Shown here: positions 7,138-16,161 of the stretch, in pieces
How positions within the stretch are numbered: the first letter of the stretch is position 1
How the letters are laid out: every line of letters starts with the position of its first letter
Assembly (NCBI RefSeq): GCF_001544975.2
Contig: NZ_FCOG02000002.1
Coordinates: 1 to 64,000 of the forward strand
Length of the DNA: 64,000 nt
Direction of reading: 5' to 3'
Source: Caballeronia arationis
GTDB taxonomy: Bacteria > Pseudomonadota > Gammaproteobacteria > Burkholderiales > Burkholderiaceae
Notes under the pieces: model-generated
Databases searched by the model: none
Told to the model about the DNA's origin: nothing
What the model saw: only the letters and a program-made list of their open reading frames with translations
Made by a program: the position numbers and the translations under genes

Positions 7138-9819
7138 ATGACCCAACGCGATCTTTCCCCGTTCCTGCGCCGTCTCAACGATCATTGCGCCCGCACACTC
7201 GCCGCAGCGGCAAGCTTGTGCGAAACGCGTGCTCATCGCGCAATCGAAGTCGAGCACTGGCTGATCAAGCTGCTCGAACTCGGCGACGGCGATCTCGATG
7301 CGATCGTGCGCCGCTACGAACTCGACGTCGACGCGATCTGGAACGGGCTGCTCGCCGCGATCGACCGGCTGCCGCACGATCCGCGCGGCAAGCCTGCGCT
7401 GTCGCAGCGCCTGGGTATGTGGCTCGAAGCGGCGTGGATGCGGGCGTCGCTCGAAGAGGGCGCGACCTCGATTCGCTCCGCTCATCTCTTCGCCGCACTC
7501 GCCGACGCGCCGCATCTCCTGCACGCGTCCGAGGCGTGGCCGCTGCTCTCCGTGTCCGCCGCCCAGATCGAGCGGCTGCGAGCAGAACTCGACCGCGTTT
7601 CGGCGGAGGCACCAGGCGTTGCCGAAGAACAAGGCACGCCGCAGTTGATTCAAAGCAAACAGGAACACGAAGAGCCTGCGTCGAACATCACGCACCGAAG
7701 CGAATCCGAAGCGCTGCGGCGCTTTACCATCGACATCACGCAGAAGGCGCGTGACGGCAAGATCGACCCCGTATTCGGACGCGACGTCGAAATCCGGCAA
7801 ATGGTCGATATCCTCGCGCGCCGCCGCAAGAACAATCCGATCCTGGTCGGCGAGCCGGGCGTCGGTAAGACTGCGCTGGTCGAAGGGCTCGCGCTCAGGA
7901 TCGCCGAAGGCGATGTGCCCGCGGTGATCCGCAACGTGAGCCTCCTCACACTCGACCTCGGCCTGTTGCAGGCGGGCGCAGGCGTCAAGGGCGAATTCGA
8001 GCAGCGCCTGAAGAACGTGATCGAAGCCGTCCAGCAATCGGCCACGCCGGTGCTGCTTTTCATCGACGAGGCGCACACGCTGATCGGCGCGGGCAATACC
8101 GCAGGCGGCGCGGACGCCGCGAACCTGCTCAAGCCCGCGCTCGCACGCGGCGAACTGCGCACGATCGCGGCGACGACGTGGTCGGAATACAAACAATACT
8201 TCGAGCGCGACGCCGCGCTCGAACGGCGTTTCCAGATGGTCAAGGTGGACGAGCCCGACGACGAACGCGCCTGCCTGATGCTACGCGGCCTGAAGGAACG
8301 TTACGCGCAGCATCACGGCGTGCATATCACCGATGCCGCTGTCGGCGCGGCCGTGCGTCTGTCGCGCCGCTATCTGACCGGGCGCCAGTTGCCCGACAAG
8401 GCCGTCGACCTGCTCGACACCGCCTCAGCTCGCGTCAGGATGAGCATGGACGCAACGCCCATCGCGATTTCAACCTGCGTGGCCGAACGCGCGGCGCTCG
8501 GGGTCGAACGCAAGGCGCTCGTGGAAGACCAGTGCGCGGCATCGGGCGACGTAAGCGAGCGGCTCACCGCCATCGACACTCGGCTCGCGGCGCTCTCGAC
8601 CGAGCTCGATCGGCTCGAACGCGCTTTCGCCGCGCAGAAAGCCGCGGCCGAAACGCTGATCGAGCGGCGCGAAAAGTGGCTCGCGTCCACCGACGAATCG
8701 GCGCGGCGCGACCTGAAGCAATCGATCGCGGCTGCGCACGCGGTCATCGCGGCTCACGGCGCCGACGCCCTGATCCATGCCGAAGTTGACGAAGCGGCGA
8801 TCGCCCGCGTGATCGCCGACTGGACGGGCGTGCCGGCCGGGAGTCTCGTCGCCGACGAACTCGCGACGCTGCTCGATCTGGAAACGCAACTCGGCCGCGT
8901 CGTGGTGGGCCAGGACGATGCGCTCATGGCGCTCGGCAAAAGCCTGCGCGCCGCGAAAGCCGGGCTCAAGTCGGAAGAAGCGCCGCTTGGCGTGTTCCTG
9001 CTGGTGGGACCATCCGGGGTGGGCAAAACGGAGACCGCACGCACGCTCGCCGACCTGATGTTCGGCGGGGAACGAGCGCTCGTCACGATCAATCTGTCCG
9101 AATGTCAGGAGGCGCATACCGTCTCACAACTCAAGGGCTCGCCGCCGGGCTACGTCGGTTACGGACAAGGCGGCGTGCTGACCGAGGCCGTGCGGCAGCG
9201 TCCCTACTGCGTGATCCTGCTCGATGAAGTCGAGAAGGCGCATCGCGATGTGCTGAACCTGTTCTATCAGGTGTTCGATCGCGGCTTCATGCGCGACGGC
9301 GAAGGTCGCGTGATCGATTTCCGCAATACCGTGATCCTCATGACGTCCAATCTCGGCAGCGAGGAGATCATCGCCGCGAGTGAGGCTGTTCGTGGCGCCG
9401 GCGACGAGGTGACGAGCGGCACGCTGATGGACGTGATCCGCCCTCTGCTCGTCGAGCATTTTCAGCCGGCGCTTCTGGCGCGTTTTCAGACCGTCGTGTT
9501 TCGGCCGCTGTCGGCTGACGCGCTGGCGTCGATCGTGCGGATGAAACTCGACACGGTCGCGAAGCGCATCGAACGACGCTTCAACGTGCCGTTCGCCTGC
9601 GACGACACGCTGGTAGCTGAACTCGTGCGCGCCTGCCAGTTGCCGGATTCGGGCGCACGCAACATCGACAGTTTGCTCGACCAGCAGATTCTGCCGGTGC
9701 TCGCGCGCGAACTGCTCGCGCGTACGGCAAGTCAGCGGGTGAGCATGGGGGTCCGGATGACGTACTCCGATGACGAAGGTGTCGCCGTCGAATTCGAAGA
9801 CGCGGGCCGCGCGCCATGA
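7138..9819 (+). CDS. tssH: TssH (ClpV) T6SS AAA+ ATPase
   Basis: Hexameric unfoldase that disassembles contracted TssBC sheath for reuse. The 893-aa product has the ClpV N domain (about 1-150), a first AAA+ module with Walker A GEPGVGKT near residue 239 and Walker B LLFIDEAHTL, a coiled-coil middle domain (about 420-540), and a second AAA+ module with GPSGVGKT near residue 623 and VILLDEVEKAH. Length and order match ClpV rather than ClpB. No frame damage is seen. The stop overlaps the tssE start by ATGA. Confidence 0.95.
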   Translation: MTQRDLSPFLRRLNDHCARTLAAAASLCETRAHRAIEVEHWLIKLLELGDGDLDAIVRRYELDVDAIWNGLLAAIDRLPHDPRGKPALSQRLGMWLEAAWMRASLEEGATSIRSAHLFAALADAPHLLHASEAWPLLSVSAAQIERLRAELDRVSAEAPGVAEEQGTPQLIQSKQEHEEPASNITHRSESEALRRFTIDITQKARDGKIDPVFGRDVEIRQMVDILARRRKNNPILVGEPGVGKTALVEGLALRIAEGDVPAVIRNVSLLTLDLGLLQAGAGVKGEFEQRLKNVIEAVQQSATPVLLFIDEAHTLIGAGNTAGGADAANLLKPALARGELRTIAATTWSEYKQYFERDAALERRFQMVKVDEPDDERACLMLRGLKERYAQHHGVHITDAAVGAAVRLSRRYLTGRQLPDKAVDLLDTASARVRMSMDATPIAISTCVAERAALGVERKALVEDQCAASGDVSERLTAIDTRLAALSTELDRLERAFAAQKAAAETLIERREKWLASTDESARRDLKQSIAAAHAVIAAHGADALIHAEVDEAAIARVIADWTGVPAGSLVADELATLLDLETQLGRVVVGQDDALMALGKSLRAAKAGLKSEEAPLGVFLLVGPSGVGKTETARTLADLMFGGERALVTINLSECQEAHTVSQLKGSPPGYVGYGQGGVLTEAVRQRPYCVILLDEVEKAHRDVLNLFYQVFDRGFMRDGEGRVIDFRNTVILMTSNLGSEEIIAASEAVRGAGDEVTSGTLMDVIRPLLVEHFQPALLARFQTVVFRPLSADALASIVRMKLDTVAKRIERRFNVPFACDDTLVAELVRACQLPDSGARNIDSLLDQQILPVLARELLARTASQRVSMGVRMTYSDDEGVAVEFEDAGRAP

Positions 9820-10241
9820 CGGCCGGCCCGTCGCTCTACGACATGCTGCTCGGCCACATCGATGGCGTGCCGCTCGACGGTCACGACAGCAGCACGCTCG
9901 AAATCCTGAGCGTGCTGGAAAACCTGAGACGTATTCTGAACACCCGCGCCGGCACGCTCAAGCATCTGCCGGATTATGGGCTGCCGGATCTCAGCACGAT
10001 CTATCGAAACCTGCCGGCGTCGGCTCACCAGCTCAAGGCGCAGATGGAAGCCACCTTGCTCATCTATGAGCCGCGCATTCGCTCGATCGATCTGGAAGTG
10101 CTGCCGACCGAGAACGGCATGCTGATCAGCTACGAGATGACCTGCCATCTGAGAAAGCACGGGCTCGTGCGCTTTGGCACGCACTATGAGCCGCAAGGGC
10201 GCACGCGGGTGGAGTGGCGGCGCCATGGCGATGCCGGCTGA
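9816..10241 (+). CDS. tssE: TssE T6SS baseplate wedge protein (gp25-like)
   Basis: Baseplate component related to phage T4 gp25, 141 aa. The gp25 core is visible: LENLRRILNTRAGTLKHLPDYGLPDLS followed by IEPRI-type segment YEPRIRSIDLEVLP. It starts 4 nt inside the tssH stop, so it is translationally coupled. It is the last recognisable T6SS gene on this arm; no tssA, tssF, tssG, tssJ or tssM lies within the window. Confidence 0.92.
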   Translation: MTAGPSLYDMLLGHIDGVPLDGHDSSTLEILSVLENLRRILNTRAGTLKHLPDYGLPDLSTIYRNLPASAHQLKAQMEATLLIYEPRIRSIDLEVLPTENGMLISYEMTCHLRKHGLVRFGTHYEPQGRTRVEWRRHGDAG

Positions 10242-10471
10242 GCAATGCGCTCCGTTGTCAGATGCGCACACTAGCGCTTCGCGTCGCAGCGACAAGCACG
10301 ATTTGAATGATCTAAACGTTTCCTCACACGGATCCGTCCGCATGCGCAATCGAGGCGCATCGCTTCAATGCCGCACCCCGCGTTGCAAGCATTCGCGCTT
10401 CACCGTCAACCGCGCGTAATATTGAGCGCTTAAACCCGACCGCCAATATAAAAGCCGACCAGGGAGACACC

Positions 10472-12115
10472 ATGAGCACCGGCATGTACGAAGCAGGCCT
10501 CGACAAGACCGCCGCCAACTTCGCGGCCCTCACGCCGCTCACGTTCATCGAGCGCACCGCGGCCGTCTATCCGACGCTCCCCGCCATCGCGCACGGCGCG
10601 GTGCGCCGCAACTGGGCCGAGACCTACGCGCGCACGCGACGCCTCGCGTCAGCGCTGAAGGCACGCGGCATCGGCGAGGGCGACACGGTCGCGGCGATGC
10701 TCCCGAACATCCCCGAGATGGTGGAGGCGCACTTCGGCATTCCGATGGCGGGCGCCGTGCTCAATACGCTCAACACGCGCCTCGACGCGAACACCCTCGC
10801 GTTCATGCTTGCGCACGGCGAGGCGAAGGCGGTGCTGATCGACCGCGAGTTCTCGGCGGTGATGCGCGAAGCGCTCGCACAGATCGATCACCCGGTCCTC
10901 GTGATCGACATCGACGACAGCGAATACACCGGGGCGGGCGAGCGCATCGGCGAGATCGACTACGAGAGCCTGCTCGCGAGCGGCGATCCGGCGTTCGAGT
11001 GGTCACGGCCGTCGGACGAATGGAACGCGATCTGCCTGAACTACACGTCGGGGACGACCGGCAACCCGAAGGGCGTCGTCTATCACCATCGCGGTGCCTA
11101 TACGAACGCTGTGAGCAACATCCTCGAATGGGACATGCCGAAGCACGCCGTGTACTTGTGGACGCTGCCGATGTTCCATTGCAACGGCTGGTGCTTTCCA
11201 TGGACGGTCGCCGCGCGCGCGGGTGTGAACGTGTGCCTGCGCCGCGTCGATGCGAAGACTATCTTCGACCTGATCCGCAGCGAACGCGTCACGCACTATT
11301 GCGGCGCGCCGATCGTGCAGAACCTGCTCGTCAATGCGCCCGATTCGATGAAGGAAGGCATCGCGCATCGCGTTCATGCGATGGTCGCGGGCGCGGCGCC
11401 GCCCGCGGCGATGATCGAAGGCATGGAACGGCTTGGCTTCGAGCTGACGCACGTCTACGGCCTCACCGAGGTGTACGGACCGGCCGCCGTCTGCGCGCAG
11501 CAGGACGCGTGGCGCACGCTCGATATCGGCGAACGCGCGCGCCTGAACGCGCGGCAAGGCGTGCGCTATCACCTGCAGGACGCGGTATCCGTGCTCGATA
11601 CGCTCACGATGCAGCCAGTGACCGCCGACGGCGAAACCATCGGCGAAATCATGTTTCGCGGCAACATCACGATGAAGGGCTATCTGAAGAACGCGGCCGC
11701 GACGGAAGAAGCGTTTCGCGGCGGCTGGTTCCACACCGGCGATCTGGCGGTCGCGTATCCCGACGGCTACGTGCGCATCAAGGACCGCAGCAAGGACATC
11801 ATCATCTCAGGCGGCGAGAACATTTCGAGCATCGAAGTGGAGGACGTGCTGTACCGGCATCCGGCCGTGCTTGCGGTGGCCGTCGTCGCGAAGCCGGACC
11901 CGCGCTGGGGCGAGACGCCCTGCGCCTTCGTCGAACTCAAGGCCGGCGCGAACGTGAGCGCCGACGATCTGATCGCGCATTGCAAGGCACACCTCGCGGG
12001 CTTCAAGGTGCCGCGCGCGATCGAGTTCTGCGAGTTGCCGAAGACGTCGACGGGCAAGATCCAGAAGTTCGAGTTGAGAAAACGCGCCGGATCGGTCACG
12101 GCCATCGATGTCTGA
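10472..12115 (+). CDS. Fatty acyl-CoA synthetase (AMP-binding, AlkK-like)
   Basis: Activates a fatty or other carboxylic acid to its CoA thioester through an acyl-AMP intermediate. The 547-aa protein has the AMP-binding P-loop YTSGTTGNPKGVVYHHRG near residue 190, the HVYGLTEVYGP motif near 330, the GGWFHTGDLAVAYPDGY core near 420, the hinge DRSKDIIISGGENISS, and the C-terminal catalytic lysine in LPKTSTGKIQKFELR. Length fits medium-chain acyl-CoA ligases. GGAGA lies 5 nt before the ATG. The crotonase-fold gene starts 12 nt downstream, implying an operon. Substrate chain length cannot be read from sequence alone. Confidence 0.88.
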   Translation: MSTGMYEAGLDKTAANFAALTPLTFIERTAAVYPTLPAIAHGAVRRNWAETYARTRRLASALKARGIGEGDTVAAMLPNIPEMVEAHFGIPMAGAVLNTLNTRLDANTLAFMLAHGEAKAVLIDREFSAVMREALAQIDHPVLVIDIDDSEYTGAGERIGEIDYESLLASGDPAFEWSRPSDEWNAICLNYTSGTTGNPKGVVYHHRGAYTNAVSNILEWDMPKHAVYLWTLPMFHCNGWCFPWTVAARAGVNVCLRRVDAKTIFDLIRSERVTHYCGAPIVQNLLVNAPDSMKEGIAHRVHAMVAGAAPPAAMIEGMERLGFELTHVYGLTEVYGPAAVCAQQDAWRTLDIGERARLNARQGVRYHLQDAVSVLDTLTMQPVTADGETIGEIMFRGNITMKGYLKNAAATEEAFRGGWFHTGDLAVAYPDGYVRIKDRSKDIIISGGENISSIEVEDVLYRHPAVLAVAVVAKPDPRWGETPCAFVELKAGANVSADDLIAHCKAHLAGFKVPRAIEFCELPKTSTGKIQKFELRKRAGSVTAIDV

Positions 12116-12127
12116 CGGAGCGAAGAC

Positions 12128-12916
12128 ATGAGCGAAGCACCCTTGATCGTCGAGCGGGACGCATATGGACTGCCCGGCGTCTTGCGCATCACGTTGAACC
12201 GGCCGGCGGCGTTCAACGCGTTGTCGGAAGCGCTGCTCGATGCGCTGCAGCGCGCGCTCGATGAAGCGTCGGAATCCGATGCACGTGTGGTCGTGATCGG
12301 CGGCAGCGGGCGCGCGTTCTGCGCGGGACACGATCTGAAGGAGATGCGCGCGGAGCCGTCGCTTGCGTACTATCGGACGCTGTTCGCGAGTTGCTCGCAG
12401 ATGATGCTGACGATCCAGCGCATGCCGCAGCCGGTGATCGCGCGCGTGCACGGCATCGCGACGGCGGCCGGTTGCCAGCTCGTCGCGATGTGCGATCTCG
12501 CCGTGGCCGCGAGCGACGCGCGCTTCGCCGCCTCGGGCGTCAACTACGGCCTGTTCTGCGCGACGCCCAGCGTGCCGCTCTCACGCAACCTCTCGCGCAA
12601 GGCGGCGTTCGAAATGCTCGTGACCGGCGACTTCATCGATGCGGACACTGCGCTCGAACGCGGCCTCGTCAATCGCGTCGCCGCGCCCGATCAACTCGAC
12701 GATGCCACGCGCGCGCTCGCGGCAAGCATCTGCGAGAAGCCGCGCGCGGCGATTTCGGCGGGCAAGGGCCTCTTCTACCGACAGCTGGAAGCGGGCATCG
12801 AAACTGCATACCAGCTTGCCGGCGAGACGATGGCGTGCAACATGATGGACGACGCCGCACTCGAAGGCACGCAGGCGTTTATCGACAAGCGCACGCCGAA
12901 CTGGCGCAAATCGTAA
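12128..12916 (+). CDS. Crotonase-fold protein, ECHDC3-like enoyl-CoA hydratase family
   Basis: 262 aa with the crotonase fold. The CoA/oxyanion-hole segments are RAFCAGHDLKEM (about 60-71) and VHGIATAAGCQLVAMCDL (about 108-125). Where active hydratases usually have the catalytic glutamates, this protein reads FAASGVNYGLFCATPSVPLS, the pattern of the ECHDC3-like branch, whose hydratase activity is doubtful. It follows the acyl-CoA ligase by 12 nt with a GGAG ribosome site, so it probably acts on, or scavenges, the same CoA esters. The reaction is not certain. Confidence 0.85.
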   Translation: MSEAPLIVERDAYGLPGVLRITLNRPAAFNALSEALLDALQRALDEASESDARVVVIGGSGRAFCAGHDLKEMRAEPSLAYYRTLFASCSQMMLTIQRMPQPVIARVHGIATAAGCQLVAMCDLAVAASDARFAASGVNYGLFCATPSVPLSRNLSRKAAFEMLVTGDFIDADTALERGLVNRVAAPDQLDDATRALAASICEKPRAAISAGKGLFYRQLEAGIETAYQLAGETMACNMMDDAALEGTQAFIDKRTPNWRKS

Positions 12917-12925
12917 CCGCGCTCC

Positions 12926-13942
12926 TTAGCTCATCGTCAGCACGACCCTGAAGCGCGCCGCGCCGCTCATCATGCGGTCGTAGGCTTCGGCCGCGCGTGC
13001 AAGCGGGAATTCCTCGATCACCGGCTTCACGCCCGAGAGCGCGCTGAATTCGAGCGTGTCCTGCGAATCCGCCGACGTGCCCGACGGCCAGCCCTGCACC
13101 GAATGCCGCCCCATGATGAACTGGGCGATCGGCACCTCGACCGGCTCCTGCCCGAGGCCGACCATGATCATCTTGCCGTTCAGACCGAGGCCGCCGAGCG
13201 CCGCGCTCATGGCCTTGCCGCTTGTCGCCGTCGCGAGGATCACCTTCGCGCCGCCGAGAGCGGTCAGCGATTCGGCGACGTTCTCCGCGCTGCTGTCGAT
13301 GTAGTGATGCGCACCCAGTTCCTTCGCGAGCGGCGCCTTGTCCTTGCCGCGCGCGATGGCGACGGTCCGAAAGCCCATCTTTCTCGCGAATTGCACGCCG
13401 AGATGCCCGAGCCCGCCGATGCCGAGAATCGCGACGACCTCGCCCGCCCGCGCGCCGCTGTTGCGCAATGCGTTGAACGTCGTGATGCCGGCGCAGAGAA
13501 GTGGGGCGGCATCGACGTCGGAGAGGTCGTCGGGGATACGTGCAAGCGCCTGCACGGGTGCGACCATGTAGTTCGCATAGCCGCCGTCGTAGCTGATGCC
13601 TGGCACGAGCGCGCGCTGGCAAAGCACGAAATCGCCGCGCCGGCAGTGATCGCAATGACCGCAGTGACCGCCATGCCAGCCGACGCCCACGCGCTGTCCG
13701 ACCTTCCACTCGTCGACCTCGGCACCGACGGCATCGACGATGCCCGCGATCTCGTGTCCTGGCACGCGCGGATACTGCAGGCCCGGCCACTGGCCTTCCT
13801 TGGTCAGCGAATCGCTGTGACAGATGCCGCACGCCTGCACCTTGATGCGGACCTGCCCCGGTCCCGGTTCGGGCACATCGCGCTCGACCAGTTGCAGCGG
13901 GCCGCCCGCTTCCGTCACTTCCACGGCTTTCATCTTTGCCAT
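12926..13942 (-). CDS. Zinc-dependent alcohol dehydrogenase (MDR family, AdhP-like)
   Basis: NAD(P)-dependent oxidation of an alcohol to an aldehyde. The 338-aa MDR enzyme has catalytic-zinc ligands in CGICHSD (about residue 38-44) and GHEIAG (about 62-67), a structural-zinc cluster HCGHCDHCRRGDFVLC, and the Rossmann motif GIGGLGHLGVQFA near 170. GGAGA lies 6 nt before the ATG at 13942. It is the third gene of a leftward set with exaC and DUF779, so alcohol and aldehyde oxidation are likely co-expressed. The physiological alcohol is unknown. Confidence 0.88.
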   Translation of the reverse strand: MAKMKAVEVTEAGGPLQLVERDVPEPGPGQVRIKVQACGICHSDSLTKEGQWPGLQYPRVPGHEIAGIVDAVGAEVDEWKVGQRVGVGWHGGHCGHCDHCRRGDFVLCQRALVPGISYDGGYANYMVAPVQALARIPDDLSDVDAAPLLCAGITTFNALRNSGARAGEVVAILGIGGLGHLGVQFARKMGFRTVAIARGKDKAPLAKELGAHHYIDSSAENVAESLTALGGAKVILATATSGKAMSAALGGLGLNGKMIMVGLGQEPVEVPIAQFIMGRHSVQGWPSGTSADSQDTLEFSALSGVKPVIEEFPLARAAEAYDRMMSGAARFRVVLTMS

Positions 13943-14008
13943 CGCCTGTCTCCGGTGATCGATGAATCTTGAAATTTACCACCACGGAGATTTGCAGGCA
14001 GCGACCGC

Positions 14009-14401
14009 TCAGCCGGCCGCCGATTCGACCGGATGCTGCTCCAGCCACGCCCATTCGTCGTCGTCGAAAAGACGCGAGCGCGTGAGAAAACGCAGGCCCG
14101 TGGGCCGTTCCAGCGAAAACATCCCGCCGTTGCCCTTCACGCAATCGATGATCAGTTGCGTGTGCTCCCAGTATGCGAATTGCGATTCGCTCATGTAGAA
14201 CGGCACGCCCGCAATCGTGCCGAGCTTCACATCCGAGCCGCCGACCATGAACTCGCTGGCCGGAAACATCATCGGAGCGCTGCCGTCGCAGCAACCGCCC
14301 GACTGATGGAACAGCACCTCGCCGTGTTCCGCCCGGAGCTTCCCGATCAGATCGATGGCGGCGGGCGTCGCGATGACTCTTTCGATGTCTTCATTACTCA
14401 T
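14009..14401 (-). CDS. DUF779 family protein
   Basis: 130-aa protein of the DUF779 family, which commonly accompanies exaC-type aldehyde dehydrogenases; its biochemical role is not established. The conserved HQSGGCCDGSAPMM segment (possible metal or redox cysteines) lies near residue 32, followed by GVPFYMSESQFAYWEHTQ. I preferred the ATG at 14401 (MSNEDIERV), which has a GGGGA ribosome site, over the upstream ATG at 14431. It starts 50 nt after exaC on the same strand. Confidence 0.85.
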   Translation of the reverse strand: MSNEDIERVIATPAAIDLIGKLRAEHGEVLFHQSGGCCDGSAPMMFPASEFMVGGSDVKLGTIAGVPFYMSESQFAYWEHTQLIIDCVKGNGGMFSLERPTGLRFLTRSRLFDDDEWAWLEQHPVESAAG

Positions 14402-14451
14402 GATGCGTCCCCTTTGGCGAGCGGCCTTCAAGGCCGCCCGCGTCTTTCGGC

Positions 14452-15972
14452 TTAGAAGAAGCCGAGCGGCTTCTGGCTATAGCTCACCAGCAGGTTTTTC
14501 GTCTGCTGATAATGATCGAGCATCATCTTGTGATTCTCCCGACCAATACCCGACTGCTTGTACCCGCCGAACGCCGCATGCGCCGGATACGCGTGATAGC
14601 AGTTGGTCCACACGCGCCCCGCCTGGATGTCGCGGCCGAAGCGATAGGCGCGCGTGCCATCGCGTGTCCACACGCCAGCGCCGAGACCGTAGAGCGTGTC
14701 GTTGGCGATTTCAAGCGCTTCCTCTTCGTTCCTGAACGTCGTCACCGAGACCACCGGCCCGAAGATTTCCTCCTGGAAAATGCGCATCTTGTTGTGGCCG
14801 CGAAACACGGTCGGCTTCACGTAGTAGCCGTTCTGCAGTTCGCCGTCGAGCGCATTGCGCTCACCGCCGATCAGGCATTCCGCACCTTCCTGCTTGCCGA
14901 GATCGATGTACGACAGGATTTTTTCGAGCTGCTCGTTCGAAGCCTGCGCACCGATCATCGTCTTCGAATCGAGCGGATGGCCCTGACTGATCGCCGCGAC
15001 GCGCTTCAACGCGCGCTCCATGAAGCGGTCATAAATCTTCTCCTCGACCAGCACCCGCGACGGACACGTGCACACTTCGCCCTGATTGAGCGCGAACATC
15101 GCAAAGCCTTCGAGCGCCTTGTCAAAGAAGCTGTCGTCTTCGTTCATCACGTCGGCGAAGAAGATGTTCGGGCTCTTGCCGCCGAGTTCGAGCGTCACCG
15201 GAATCAGGTTCTGGCTCGCGTACTGCATGATGAGACGCCCCGTCGTGGTCTCGCCGGTAAAGGCGATCTTGGCGATGCGCTTGTTCGATGCAAGCGGTTT
15301 GCCCGCTTCGAGGCCGAAGCCGTTGACCACGTTCAGCACGCCGGGCGGCAGCAGGTCTTCGATCAGCTCGATCACGACCAGGAGCGAGGCGGGCGTCTGC
15401 TCGGCGGGCTTGAGCACCACGCAGTTGCCGGCGGCGAGCGCGGGCGCGAGCTTCCAGGTCGCCATCAGGATCGGGAAATTCCACGGGATGATCTGGCCGA
15501 CCACGCCGAGCGGCTCGTGGAAGTGATACGCGACGGTGTCGTCATCGATCTGCGAGAGCGAGCCTTCCTGCGCACGCGCGCAGCTTGCGAAGTAGCGGAA
15601 GTGATCGATGGCGAGCGGGATGTCGGCGGCCATCGTCTCGCGCAGCGGCTTGCCGTTGTCGATGGTCTCGGCCACCGCGATGCGCGCCAGATTCGCTTCG
15701 ATGCGGTCCGCAATCTTGTTCAGGATGTTCGCGCGCTCGGTGGCGGAGGTCTTGCCCCATGCGGTCTTTGCCTTGTGCGCGGCATCGAGTGCGAGTTCAA
15801 TGTCGGCTTCGCGCGAACGCGGAATCGAGGTGAACGGCTCGCCGGTGATGGGCGAAATGTTGTCGAAGTATTCACCGCCTACCGGCGCGACCCACTTGCC
15901 GCCGATGAAATTGCCATATTGCTTCTTGAACGGGTATTCGGTCGTCAGGAACTGCATCTCGGCGTGATTCAT
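14452..15972 (-). CDS. exaC: NAD-dependent aldehyde dehydrogenase (ExaC/AcoD type)
   Basis: Oxidises acetaldehyde or related aldehydes to acids, downstream of alcohol oxidation. The 506-aa enzyme has NAD-binding [21 protein letters not shown] near 160, catalytic [12 protein letters not shown] near 260, and the cysteine region [11 protein letters not shown] near 300. The CTC is usual in this subgroup. Start [18 protein letters not shown] at 15972 is preceded by GAGGAG; the open frame extends upstream to 16110 but without family similarity. A sigma-54-like promoter and an upstream inverted repeat lie before it, matching the enhancer-protein control known for exaC/acoD genes. Confidence 0.92.
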   Translation of the reverse strand: MNHAEMQFLTTEYPFKKQYGNFIGGKWVAPVGGEYFDNISPITGEPFTSIPRSREADIELALDAAHKAKTAWGKTSATERANILNKIADRIEANLARIAVAETIDNGKPLRETMAADIPLAIDHFRYFASCARAQEGSLSQIDDDTVAYHFHEPLGVVGQIIPWNFPILMATWKLAPALAAGNCVVLKPAEQTPASLLVVIELIEDLLPPGVLNVVNGFGLEAGKPLASNKRIAKIAFTGETTTGRLIMQYASQNLIPVTLELGGKSPNIFFADVMNEDDSFFDKALEGFAMFALNQGEVCTCPSRVLVEEKIYDRFMERALKRVAAISQGHPLDSKTMIGAQASNEQLEKILSYIDLGKQEGAECLIGGERNALDGELQNGYYVKPTVFRGHNKMRIFQEEIFGPVVSVTTFRNEEEALEIANDTLYGLGAGVWTRDGTRAYRFGRDIQAGRVWTNCYHAYPAHAAFGGYKQSGIGRENHKMMLDHYQQTKNLLVSYSQKPLGFF

Positions 15973-16039
15973 GTGTGCTCCTCGCATATCGTTTGAGTGA
16001 CCGGCCCGGTCTAACCGTGCCGTACCGGCCATCCACGCT

Positions 16040-16055
16040 TGCGAGTTCCATGCCA
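16040..16055 (-). promoter_or_regulatory. Candidate sigma-54 (-24/-12) promoter for exaC
   Basis: On the minus strand TGGCATG-GAAC-TCGCA matches the consensus TGGCACG-N4-TTGCW with two mismatches, and keeps the invariant GG and GC dinucleotides exactly ten bases apart. Transcription would start near 16030, about 58 nt before the exaC ATG. Confidence 0.6.
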
Positions 16056-16119
16056 TCCGCCGCTTCCCGCTCCGGCAAGGGTTGCGGGCCAAAGCGAGTC
16101 CATCCATCACCGCGCGCGA

Positions 16120-16154
16120 TGTCTCGTTTCAGCGCAGTGTGTCGAAACGAAACA
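16120..16154. promoter_or_regulatory. Inverted repeat, likely enhancer-protein site upstream of exaC
   Basis: TGTCTCGTTTC (16120-16130) and GAAACGAAACA (16144-16154) are inverted copies matching at ten of eleven positions, 13 nt apart. They lie 65-115 nt upstream of the -24/-12 element. TGT...ACA dyads at this distance suit a Fis-family sigma-54 activator such as AcoR. No such activator gene lies within the window. Confidence 0.5.
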
Positions 16155-16161
16155 GGTCGTC

